Virus record (IMG/VR): IMGVR_UViG_3300009545_000044
Location: 1 to 36,880 of that record
From: a virus
Length of the DNA: 36,880 nucleotides
Strand: one strand, 5' to 3'
Under the pieces are notes generated by a model. The model ran no database searches and was not told the origin of the DNA. It was given only the letters and a program-made list of their open reading frames with translations. The position numbers and the translations under genes were made by a program. Below are positions 30,373-36,880 of this stretch, one piece after another. The stretch's first letter is position 1. Every line of letters begins with the position of its first letter.

Positions 30373-31812
30373 ATGTCGTCAATCGATGGCAATTCCGAGC
30401 CCACTGCCCGCAGCTTCGGAATCGATTTCTGGATCTACACCGGCCTGGTCCTTGGCGCTTTCGCCTCGGTGTTGGCCAACGTCGCCTACACATTCATCCC
30501 GCCGCACGTTCAGCCGCCTTGGTGGCCTAGGTCGCGGCTGTGGGATCCGGCGGCCTACGTCCCACCGCCGGGAGACGTGGCAGTCGCGGTTTTCTGCCCC
30601 GTCGCGATCTTCATCTTGACCGAGGTGATCACCCGCCCGCGCTGGCGGGAGGGCAAGCTGTCGTTCACTGTCCGTGCCGTCTCAGCGGTGATGGTCGGGC
30701 TACCGGTCGCGGTGGCGTCCTACCTGCACCTGTGCTCTCTGCTGGAGTACTACAGCACTATTCCGGTCATCGCCTACACGCTGCCGCTCACAGTGGACGG
30801 GCTGATGCTGGCCTGCACCGCAGCACTCCAACTGACCGGCACGCAGTCCACTCGGAGCACGGGCGGTCCTGCGTTCACAGATGCCGTCGTTGCGCTGCCG
30901 CACCCCCGGGCAGCGCTCGACGATGCCGAGGCAAATCCCTTCACCGTTGAGGATCAGCCGGGCGACGACGTGGCGTCGCAGTGGTCTGCACTATCCACCG
31001 CTGACGCCACCGGTGGATCCACGTCCCCACCGGTGGGCCCCGCGCCATCCACCAGTGGCCGGCCTCCTGGCCAGGTGGGCCAGCCTTTCCCACCGGTGGG
31101 GGAAGCCGAGCACGCCAGCAGCCCACCGGTGGATTCAACGAAGGATCCTCTCCCACCGGTCGGGGTACTTAGCTCACCGGTGGCCCCACCGGTGGGACTG
31201 CTCAGGCCACCGGTGGGAGCGGTTCTGCTACAGCTTGAACCTCTAAGGCCTGGCTCTAGCCCACCGGTGACCTCTGAAGCCGCCGCCGGCACGGGGCACG
31301 ACGTTCCCGCCCCCACCGATGGCCCCGCGCCGGAGCCGAATATGCGAAACAGTCCCCCAACGGTTGGGCCAAGGAATGTTGGCGTCAGGCTGCCTACCCC
31401 ACCGGTGGGCCTGCTGGGGCCACCGGTGGGAACCGAACATCCCACCGTCAACCAACCGGGGCCACCGGTGGGGTCTGGCTTCAGGGCACCGGTAGACACC
31501 GACCCCACCGGTGGCGCAGAGCAGATCGCTCCGGGGCCCACCAGTAAGGCGGATCAACTCGCTGCCAAGCGTCCGGTGCCCTCCGGTCGACTCGGCGCAG
31601 CGGATCTGTCCGACGGGGAGATCATCAGGCTGGCCGTAGCCAACAACCCGCTTGGCAAGATCACTGGCACGGCGTTGCGGAAAGACTTTGGCGTCGGCCC
31701 CAACCGCGCCGCCCGCATCCGTGACGAGATCCGTAGGCGCCGCGTGGCGGCCAGGCTTGCTGTGCAGATCCATACAGAGATCGCCAGGCGCCGCCACGCC
31801 GAAGAGTCATAG
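30373..31812 (+). CDS. DUF2637/SpdB-like membrane protein with C-terminal helix-turn-helix (479 aa)
   Basis: ATG 30373 follows GAGGAGG. Residues 1-155 form four membrane helices of the DUF2637 plan (WIYTGLVLGAFASVLANVAY, GDVAVAVFCPVAIFILTEVI, VSAVMVGLPVAVASYLHLC, and the family mark PLTVDGLMLACTAALQL). DUF2637 proteins are common on actinobacterial plasmids and some are linked to plasmid spread. Residues about 165-400 are a Pro/Gly/Val-rich linker with many PPVG units. The end SDGEIIRLAVANNPLGKITG, then ALRKDFGVGPNRAARIRDEI, is a helix-turn-helix followed by a basic stretch. A membrane anchor joined by a long flexible arm to a DNA-binding head would tether DNA to the membrane. The linker codons hold a palindrome array that this head may read. 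Confidence 0.72.
   Translation: MSSIDGNSEPTARSFGIDFWIYTGLVLGAFASVLANVAYTFIPPHVQPPWWPRSRLWDPAAYVPPPGDVAVAVFCPVAIFILTEVITRPRWREGKLSFTVRAVSAVMVGLPVAVASYLHLCSLLEYYSTIPVIAYTLPLTVDGLMLACTAALQLTGTQSTRSTGGPAFTDAVVALPHPRAALDDAEANPFTVEDQPGDDVASQWSALSTADATGGSTSPPVGPAPSTSGRPPGQVGQPFPPVGEAEHASSPPVDSTKDPLPPVGVLSSPVAPPVGLLRPPVGAVLLQLEPLRPGSSPPVTSEAAAGTGHDVPAPTDGPAPEPNMRNSPPTVGPRNVGVRLPTPPVGLLGPPVGTEHPTVNQPGPPVGSGFRAPVDTDPTGGAEQIAPGPTSKADQLAAKRPVPSGRLGAADLSDGEIIRLAVANNPLGKITGTALRKDFGVGPNRAARIRDEIRRRRVAARLAVQIHTEIARRRHAEES
31007..31514. repeat. Array of CCACCGGTGG palindromes inside the DUF2637-like gene
   Basis: Ten exact copies start at 31007, 31027, 31090, 31123, 31186, 31207, 31399, 31420, 31462 and 31505. 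Near copies start at 31049, 31153, 31174, 31261, 31313 and 31486. Eight exact copies are read as Pro-Pro-Val-x, but those at 31007 and 31505 are in another codon phase and are read as x-Thr-Gly-Gly, so the conserved unit is the DNA palindrome, not the peptide. Pairs 21 bases apart recur (31186/31207, 31399/31420; 31007/31027 are 20 apart), two helix turns, which suits cooperative binding on one DNA face. Confidence 0.85.
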
Positions 31813-32112
31813 CCGGCGCCACCCTCTGGGGCTGCCACCCTGGTGTCGACTTTTCCCGATTCTGTCTATATGAGGTGCGCGATCAAGGGCTCACCAGAAG
31901 TTTCTTGGCCAGGGTCTTGATTACCTGAACGCGCTTGCGTAGCCTCTTTCTCCACGGGCGAAGCTGTGTCCACACGCCGGCCACCGCCCTCCTCCGAACT
32001 ATCCGTCTAGCCTCCGAGGCGTCCGCCAGGGCCCGGGGGCTAGACGCGTTTCCCTGGCCTGTGTGCGCCTTGTGGCGCCACGGGTGCTGTGTTTCCCACT
32101 TGGAAGGACGCC
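31813..32112. other. 300-base gap with an inverted repeat before the Sak4-like gene
   Basis: No gene is visible. CGTCTAGCC (32004-32012) and GGCTAGACG (32038-32046) form a perfect nine-pair stem with a 25-base loop, 67 bases before the next start. ATCAAG and CTTGAT flank 31884-31920. A promoter and leader for the recombination gene are expected here, but no -10/-35 pair is convincing. Confidence 0.35.
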
Positions 32113-33738
32113 ATGTCCGTTGCCGCACCGCCGCGTTCCGGCGGCCCGACCGACCAATCCGCGCGAGATCCGGCAATCCCGTTCCTCAAAACCCGACTCC
32201 CCACCGGGAAGCCGCCTTGGCCACTGATCTTGATGGCCGGGGTCGACAAGTGCGGCAAGTCGTACGCCGCAGCCGAGTTCTCCGGCTCTCCGCTGGTGGG
32301 CCGTACCTTCTGGATCGAGATCGGGGAGGGCGACGCGAACCACTACGGTGAGGTCCCCGGTGCGAACTACGAGATCTGCGACCACGACGGCACCTACAGA
32401 GGGCTCATGTATGCCGCATGGGCGGCAACCAAGCAGGTCCGGTACGACAACAGGCCGAACGCCATCGTCGTGGACAACGTCACGCAGTTGTGGGAGATGC
32501 TCACTGCTGAGGCTCAGGCGATCGCCAATCGGCGCCGCAAGAACCCGGACTCCGAGGCCACGATCACCATGGATCTGTGGAACGTGGCTAAGAAGCGCTG
32601 GGGTGACTTCATCGATGTGCTGCGCCAGCACGACGGGCCGGTGCTGCTGATCGCCCGGCTGGAGTACGTGACGCTGGTGGATTCCGCAGGCCAGCCCACC
32701 AAAGACCGGGACTGGAAGATCAGGGCCGAGAAGAATTTGCCGTTCGAGGTCGACGTGGTGGTCACGATGCCGGCGTACCGGACCTATGAGATCTCCGGCG
32801 TGCGCTCACTGCGGCTTCAAATCCCGCCTGGGGAGAAGCGGCAGATCCCGGACTTCACCACGCACACGCTGATGGAGCGTCTCGGGCTGGACGCCGCCGG
32901 CGCCACGCAGCCCCGAATCTATGTCGCGCCGCGCCCCGATCCGGCTGACGCCTACGCGCTGACCACCGGAGAACCCGGTCAGGATGTTCCAGGACCTGGC
33001 TCCAGAGACAAGCGCGTAAATGGCGACCAGGTCAGTGAGCTGCTGACGCTACTGGATCAGGTCGGTCCGGCCGACCCGGAGGCGCGCCTGGAGTTTGTGT
33101 CAGGCATCGTCGGTGTCAGGGTCTCCGGCCCCGGCGACCTAGACGCCCAGCAGGCGCAAGAGCTCATCACCGCGCTGGCTCGCATGGCTCATGACGTCGA
33201 CCAGCCGCCAACCACGACGACGCCCCCTGATGAGGCACAGGCTGGGACCTCCACGACCGGCGGCACCGGTCCGCTTCGGAATGGGCTGGATGTGATCCCG
33301 GTCCTGGCCGCGACAGAGGTGGAGCCACCGAGTAGCCGCGGGGAGCCCGAGGACTTCATCGCCTCGCTTGCCAAAGCGAAGCATCTCGACGCGGTCGACC
33401 GGGTTGAGGACCGGTTCACCGACCGCTTCCGCGGCACCTTCATCAACGCCACGCTGTTCGTGGACCTAGCCATCGCCGCGGCAGCACGCCGTGCGGAGCT
33501 TGGCGGTCAAATGCCGCCGATGAGCCCAGCGGCCGCAGCGCTGGCGGCGATACTGGCGCGCGCTGCGGAGTCCACACGCAGCCACAAGGACATCGAGCGG
33601 ATCCACGCGCTCATCCATCACCACGCCGGCATCGGCAACCTTGACTCGGGTGAGAGCCAGGCCCTGATGGCGGAGTGCAAGGAGCTGTATCGGACGGTGT
33701 TCACCGGCAGCCAAGCAGCGCAGCACGCCGTCGCCTGA
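32113..33738 (+). CDS. Sak4-like/RecA-fold AAA ATPase of phage recombination (541 aa)
   Basis: ATG 32113 follows GGAAGGACGCC. Residues about 35-260 form a nucleotide-binding domain: Walker A MAGVDKCGKSYAAAEF (GVDKCGKS at 43-50), Walker B NAIVVDNVTQLW with Asp 121, and the later strands PVLLIARLEYVTLVDSAG and FEVDVVVTMPAY. This is the plan of phage nucleotide-binding proteins of the Sak4/AAA_24 type, which promote single-strand annealing or strand exchange. The rest is longer than usual: a Pro/Thr-rich linker (DQPPTTTTPPDEAQAGTS) and a helical C-terminal domain (SPAAAALAAILARAAESTRS) with LIHHHAGIG. The added domain may bind a partner such as SSB. No exonuclease is seen in the window. Confidence 0.68.
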   Translation: MSVAAPPRSGGPTDQSARDPAIPFLKTRLPTGKPPWPLILMAGVDKCGKSYAAAEFSGSPLVGRTFWIEIGEGDANHYGEVPGANYEICDHDGTYRGLMYAAWAATKQVRYDNRPNAIVVDNVTQLWEMLTAEAQAIANRRRKNPDSEATITMDLWNVAKKRWGDFIDVLRQHDGPVLLIARLEYVTLVDSAGQPTKDRDWKIRAEKNLPFEVDVVVTMPAYRTYEISGVRSLRLQIPPGEKRQIPDFTTHTLMERLGLDAAGATQPRIYVAPRPDPADAYALTTGEPGQDVPGPGSRDKRVNGDQVSELLTLLDQVGPADPEARLEFVSGIVGVRVSGPGDLDAQQAQELITALARMAHDVDQPPTTTTPPDEAQAGTSTTGGTGPLRNGLDVIPVLAATEVEPPSSRGEPEDFIASLAKAKHLDAVDRVEDRFTDRFRGTFINATLFVDLAIAAAARRAELGGQMPPMSPAAAALAAILARAAESTRSHKDIERIHALIHHHAGIGNLDSGESQALMAECKELYRTVFTGSQAAQHAVA

Positions 33739-33754
33739 CCCCCGTCGCTTCCAC

Positions 33755-33789
33755 GCCCCGGACCGCCTCGTGCGGCCGGGGCTTTTTTG
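33755..33789 (+). terminator. Rho-independent terminator after the Sak4-like gene
   Basis: GCCCCGG (33755-33761) pairs with CCGGGGC (33776-33782), with an inner CCGC/GCGG stem, followed directly by TTTTTTG. It is the clearest intrinsic terminator in the window, 17 bases after the stop. Confidence 0.92.
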
Positions 33790-33815
33790 TTCCTCGCACC
33801 AGAACCGAGAGAGCC

Positions 33816-34016
33816 ATGACCCTGATGAGCACTGACCGTCACGTTCCCAAGCACGCCAATCCCACTGCCTCTCCGCTGATCGGGCCCGGCTCCGGCTACG
33901 TCGGGCGGCGCCGCCTTACGGAACCCGGCTGGCTCACGGCGCTCGCCACCACGGTGATGAAGGACGCCAGGCACAGGGCCGTCGTTGGGACCTTCGCTGG
34001 GACTGGTCAGCGGTGA
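33816..34016 (+). CDS. Small protein of unknown function (66 aa)
   Basis: ATG 33816 follows ACCGAGAGAGCC. The product is TLMSTDRHVPKHANPTASPL followed by IGPGSGYVGRRRLTEPGWLT and a basic end. No motifs are visible. It lies between the terminator and the 247-residue gene, 30 bases from the latter. Coding is supported only by the start context and length. Confidence 0.4.
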   Translation: MTLMSTDRHVPKHANPTASPLIGPGSGYVGRRRLTEPGWLTALATTVMKDARHRAVVGTFAGTGQR

Positions 34017-34046
34017 CGGCGACTCACTGTGGGGTGGGTGGGCGCC

Positions 34047-34790
34047 ATGGCTGAAGACCTGATCCCGGTGAACCCACCGGCCTTGTCTGCTCCGCGTGCG
34101 GCGGTGCAGGCGCTGCTGTCCAAGCTGTTGGAGGCCTCGACCGATCCCACCGTAAACGCTCGGGACGGGCTAGCCTTCGCGGTGCACGAGCATGCCAACC
34201 AGTTGCGGAAGGTGGACCCGGCGGTGGTGACGCCGCGGATGATCCAGGCAGCGGAGATACTGGCGGATGGTGTCGCAGCGCTGTCGGACGCGGTCACCGC
34301 GGCCCGCGAGGTGCTGGATGAGGAGCTGACCACGCTGGGCGCCGATGAGATCTCCGGCAAGATCAAAGTGCCGGATCCTGTAACCGGCGCAGACAAGGAG
34401 ACGCCCGTGTATGTGGTCGGCGTCGACGGCACCCGGTACAAGCTCTCGCGTGGGCACACTGTGACCAAGCAGCTCGACGACGGCCTCATTCTTCGGTTGA
34501 TCGCCACCGCATTGCGTGCCGCCTACCGGCCACCGGCCGGAACCCCGGTGTTTCTGGCCAGCCAGTTGGGCGATGCGTACGAGGCAGGGGTGGCCGCTGG
34601 TGCGGCGCAGGCTCGGAAGGCGATCGGCTCCGGCGGCGACTGGCTGGTGACCGCGCTGGAGCCACTGGCACATGGACTCGGCCAAGCGGGTGATTTGACG
34701 GGAGCTGGGCTGCTGAAGGCGGCCGTGCGCGAACCGAAGATCCGGAAGAAGCAGACGGCCCGGTTCGATGTGGTCAAGCCCCGCAAATGA
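34047..34790 (+). CDS. Helical protein of unknown function (247 aa)
   Basis: ATG 34047 is preceded by GGGTGGGTGGGCG. Residues 1-115 are helical (AVQALLSKLLEASTDPTVNA, IQAAEILADGVAALSDAVTA). A short beta region follows (TPVYVVGVDGTRYKLSRGHT), and the end is helical and then basic (REPKIRKKQTARFDVVKPRK). No enzyme motif is visible. It follows the recombination ATPase gene, beyond its terminator, and may serve DNA metabolism, but no family is recognised. Confidence 0.55.
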   Translation: MAEDLIPVNPPALSAPRAAVQALLSKLLEASTDPTVNARDGLAFAVHEHANQLRKVDPAVVTPRMIQAAEILADGVAALSDAVTAAREVLDEELTTLGADEISGKIKVPDPVTGADKETPVYVVGVDGTRYKLSRGHTVTKQLDDGLILRLIATALRAAYRPPAGTPVFLASQLGDAYEAGVAAGAAQARKAIGSGGDWLVTALEPLAHGLGQAGDLTGAGLLKAAVREPKIRKKQTARFDVVKPRK

Positions 34791-35080
34791 CCCGCGAGGT
34801 CGGCCCGTAGCACCGTACGTGCGCATGGCTGCCACATGCCGTGATCATGGGTCAAGGATGAGTCAAGAACCTGGCTTTAACCGGCCTTCTCCCGATTCGG
34901 CCGTGGCAATATGAACAGCCAATCCAATGTTCACGCGGCGCCTCCGCCGCCAGCCGGGCCTTGGCCCGCGCCTAGCCGCGTAGGCCATACTGTCCGCGTT
35001 TTGGAAGCCCAAAGTGGCGCATGGCCGGGCGGCAAACCGGCCCGGCGCCCGCACCTCGTGAATTCCAACGGGAGACGGCC
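34791..35080. other. 290-base gap with hairpin before the next gene
   Basis: No gene is visible. GCCGGGC (35024-35030) and GCCCGGC (35040-35046) make a seven-pair stem 28 bases before the ribosome site of the next gene. The segment 34860-34950 is relatively AT-rich and could hold the promoter. Confidence 0.35.
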
Positions 35081-35470
35081 ATGAGCGAGAACACCGCTGG
35101 TAGTGGTACGCCAGATCAGGCTGATCTGGATCCCGACGGCATCGCCGAGCGTCTGCACCGCAACGCAGCGCAGCACGGCGCTGACCTGGACGACCCGTTG
35201 GTCCTGGCGGGCTTTCTCGGTGCGGCTGCCGCGGTACTCACCCACGCATCCCTGCTGGAATCCGAGGATGACCGGCGCGCACACGCCGAGGCCATGCTGT
35301 CGCTGGTCGACGCGCTCGCTGTGGACCGGCCGGGATTCACTGCCGGCTGGAATGCGCTCCTGACGGTTCACAGCTCGCTCGTCCAACAGTCGACTACGGT
35401 CGGGGCGTTGAGTGAGAAGAGCAGGGACGTCTTGTTCGACGTCGACGCCCGTCTCGTGCACGATCGGTAA
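35081..35470 (+). CDS. Acidic helical protein of unknown function (129 aa)
   Basis: ATG 35081 follows GGGAGACGGCC. The product SENTAGSGTPDQADLDPDGI is followed by Ala/Leu-rich helices (VLAGFLGAAAAVLTHASLLE, HAEAMLSLVDALAVDRPGF) and ends FDVDARLVHDR. It is acidic overall and probably a small helical bundle. It converges with the metallopeptidase gene, 54 bases between stops. No family is recognised. Confidence 0.5.
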   Translation: MSENTAGSGTPDQADLDPDGIAERLHRNAAQHGADLDDPLVLAGFLGAAAAVLTHASLLESEDDRRAHAEAMLSLVDALAVDRPGFTAGWNALLTVHSSLVQQSTTVGALSEKSRDVLFDVDARLVHDR

Positions 35471-35524
35471 CCCACGCCCGCCCCGCGGTCCAAATGCGGG
35501 AGGCTCCCGTTGCGGGCTGCGGGG

Positions 35525-36451
35525 CTACTGGAGTCTGTCGAACGCGCTGGCCACGGCAAGCAGGGTGCTGAATCTGTGGAAGCAGCAGTCCACCTGCGGC
35601 TCGCTTCGCTCCATCGGTGCCGCCGGAAGCGGCCGGCCCTCGATCTCGGCCTGGATCGCATCGTCGATCACCGCTGCGTAGAGCGCCGAAGACGGGTCTC
35701 GCAACGGCGCCAGGCGGGCCGCTCGGTCGCGGACCGCAGGGTCGAACCGCCGCGCGAGGATGTCCAAGCTGTCGAGGATCTCAGTGACGCGGCGCGCCAG
35801 CCGGAAGATCGGATCAGACCACAGCACCGCCGTGGTAGGTCCGTTTGAGGGCAACACCACCGATGGGCACACCGAGGTCATCCGAGACCACATCGGACCG
35901 ATGGCCTCGTAAATGTCCAGAGCCCGTTGCGTGTGGCGCTCCTCATCACCGTCATGAGCTGCCCCGCCGGGACCAGAGACGCCGGCCGTCGGCTGGGCGG
36001 CGACGAGGTCGGGCAGCAGCTCACTCTTGATGTAGACGGCGTCGGCGAAGCTGGCGAAGGCCTCGGCAATCTCTTCAGAGCCGGAGGTGTGCACGGTGCT
36101 GGGGGCGCGCTGGAAAACGCGGGCTACCGCGGCGGGGTCCAGGCCCGAGAATCCCCGCAGACGGGCGTCTCCCGGGGTCAGGTCGAGGTCGCCGATGAGG
36201 AAGTGCCCGATCTCGTGCAGGACGTTGTGCCGCTCGTAGCCCTCGTTGATGTGGGCGGTGTATTCGATCACCCTGTCGCCGCTCCACGTCACGAAGGAGC
36301 GGCCACACGGACGTCCCGGCGCAGCCGGAATCCGCCGAAGTTCTACCGGCTGGCCGCCGAGCAGGGCCGACAAGTTGCGGCTCAACTGGACGACGTCCTT
36401 TTCGGCCGGGAGGCCGAGACGGACAGCCAAGTCGGCGAAGTCGTGCTGCAT
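35525..36451 (-). CDS. ImmA/IrrE-type metallopeptidase (308 aa)
   Basis: A zinc-protease motif HEIGH lies at residues 79-83 within YERHNVLHEIGHFLIGD, and SEEIAEAFASFADAVY further on supplies a Glu-rich helix that fits the third ligand. This arrangement is that of ImmA/IrrE proteases, which cleave a partner XRE repressor after a stress signal. The C-terminal 150 residues (LARRVTEILDSLDILARRFD) are extra and helical, perhaps sensory. ATG 36449-36451 is used; GAGGAGCTC-like sequence is near. It is encoded 63 bases downstream of the XRE gene on the same strand, the standard pair. Confidence 0.82.
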   Translation of the reverse strand: MQHDFADLAVRLGLPAEKDVVQLSRNLSALLGGQPVELRRIPAAPGRPCGRSFVTWSGDRVIEYTAHINEGYERHNVLHEIGHFLIGDLDLTPGDARLRGFSGLDPAAVARVFQRAPSTVHTSGSEEIAEAFASFADAVYIKSELLPDLVAAQPTAGVSGPGGAAHDGDEERHTQRALDIYEAIGPMWSRMTSVCPSVVLPSNGPTTAVLWSDPIFRLARRVTEILDSLDILARRFDPAVRDRAARLAPLRDPSSALYAAVIDDAIQAEIEGRPLPAAPMERSEPQVDCCFHRFSTLLAVASAFDRLQ

Positions 36452-36514
36452 GCCGAGCTCCTGGGGTGAGGGGTGTGCGGGTGTTGCGTGCGGGACGGAA
36501 GAGGCGGGCCGTGT

Positions 36515-36880
36515 CTACTTTCGTGCCTGTTCCTCGGCTTGGGCGAGCGCCTGCATCACGGCCTCGCGTTCGCGGTCTGGCAGGTTGGCCACGCGGTGAG
36601 CGACACTCATCGCCCCGGTGTTGGCCTTCAGAGCAATGAGCCTGGCTAGCTCGGCCTCGATCTCGGCGTACTCCTCGCCGCCGGCGAAGTAGCCGAAGGG
36701 CACACCTACCGCACGGGCGAAGACCATCAGCGTCCGGGAACCGACCTCGATCGGCTGGCCGCCGCGTTCGCCTTTACGCAGCTGCCAGACCCAGGTCTTC
36801 GACGCGATCACCGGCTTGTCGATCTCACCGTCGGCGAACATCTTCTCGGCGGTGGCGTTCATCAACTCGGCGATGTCCTG
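36515..36880 (-). CDS. XRE-family repressor-like protein (N-terminus outside window)
   Basis: The frame is open to the window edge; visible residues start QDIAELMNATAEKMFADGEI. The segment SKTWVWQLRKGERGGQPIEV, then MVFARAVGVPFGYF, is the recognition half of an XRE helix-turn-helix as found in actinobacterial repressors. A helical end NLPDREREAVMQALAQAEEQ follows. At least 121 residues are present; the first part of the helix-turn-helix lies beyond the edge. With the metallopeptidase behind it, this makes an ImmR/ImmA-type lysogeny switch. ATG 36863-36865 is probably internal. Confidence 0.78.
   Translation of the reverse strand, partial: QDIAELMNATAEKMFADGEIDKPVIASKTWVWQLRKGERGGQPIEVGSRTLMVFARAVGVPFGYFAGGEEYAEIEAELARLIALKANTGAMSVAHRVANLPDREREAVMQALAQAEEQARK

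Noticed and set aside
31007-31514. CRISPR array
   Set aside because: Repeats are only ten bases, spacing is irregular (20-190 bases) and the stretch is one open reading frame.
31007-31514. PPVG units as a pure peptide repeat
   Set aside because: The same DNA palindrome appears in a second codon phase coding TGG, so a peptide-only explanation is insufficient.

Overview
The window is high-GC DNA with actinobacterial codon use, mostly G/C at third positions. Genes are packed tightly, with GTGA/ATGA/TTGA stop-start overlaps and many GTG and TTG starts. A WhiB-type regulator, DUF2637-type and DUF6197-like proteins, and a helicase close to the Streptomyces DnaB sequence all point to a Streptomyces-like host. 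The DNA itself looks like a temperate tailed phage, probably one kept as a plasmid (a phage-plasmid): a packaging and head module shares the molecule with its own replication, maintenance and repressor genes. No integrase, tail, lysis, tRNA or rRNA gene is visible.

Left arm (1-9612, mainly minus strand). Read from right to left this is the late operon: a WhiB-like regulator, a small Cys/His protein, small and large terminase, portal, two minor structural proteins, a fused prohead protease/scaffold and the start of the major capsid gene. Four plus-strand genes sit in its gaps as cargo: a DUF4238 protein, a 77-residue protein, and two tiny hydrophobic peptides (51 and 30 residues) with structured leaders. 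About 625 bases without genes (9613-10237) separate this arm from the rightward genes.

Middle (10238-22588, plus strand). This is a long run of small, mostly unknown genes: two tandem DUF6197-like paralogues, several single-pass membrane or secreted proteins, Cys-rich proteins and a DUF932-like protein. It ends with an enlarged DNA polymerase III sliding clamp (dnaN) and a protein carrying only the C-terminal end of a cytosine-5 DNA methyltransferase. The clamp has no ATG/GTG/TTG at its proper N-terminus; an ATA with a good Shine-Dalgarno sits there instead.

Replication and modification block (22622-28027). A four-fold zinc-ribbon protein and a DnaB-type helicase lie on the minus strand. The helicase has substitutions at positions normally catalytic. 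It is divergent from a plus-strand operon headed by a protein resembling DpdA/tRNA-guanine transglycosylase, fused to a Cys cluster and a domain that is repeated in the next gene. This block is a candidate for DNA base modification.

Right arm (28136-36880). It holds a 403-residue unknown protein, a regulator with two possible helix-turn-helix segments, and a DUF2637/SpdB-like membrane protein with a C-terminal helix-turn-helix. Inside this last gene are ten exact copies of the palindrome CCACCGGTGG plus several near copies, placed in two different codon phases. That argues for protein-binding sites on the DNA rather than a peptide repeat, and suggests a membrane-tethered segregation, transfer or autoregulation system. 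A Sak4-like ATPase follows, then a strong terminator and three small unknown genes. A minus-strand pair closes the window: an ImmA/IrrE-type metallopeptidase and an XRE-type repressor cut by the edge, the usual layout of a proteolytically controlled prophage switch.
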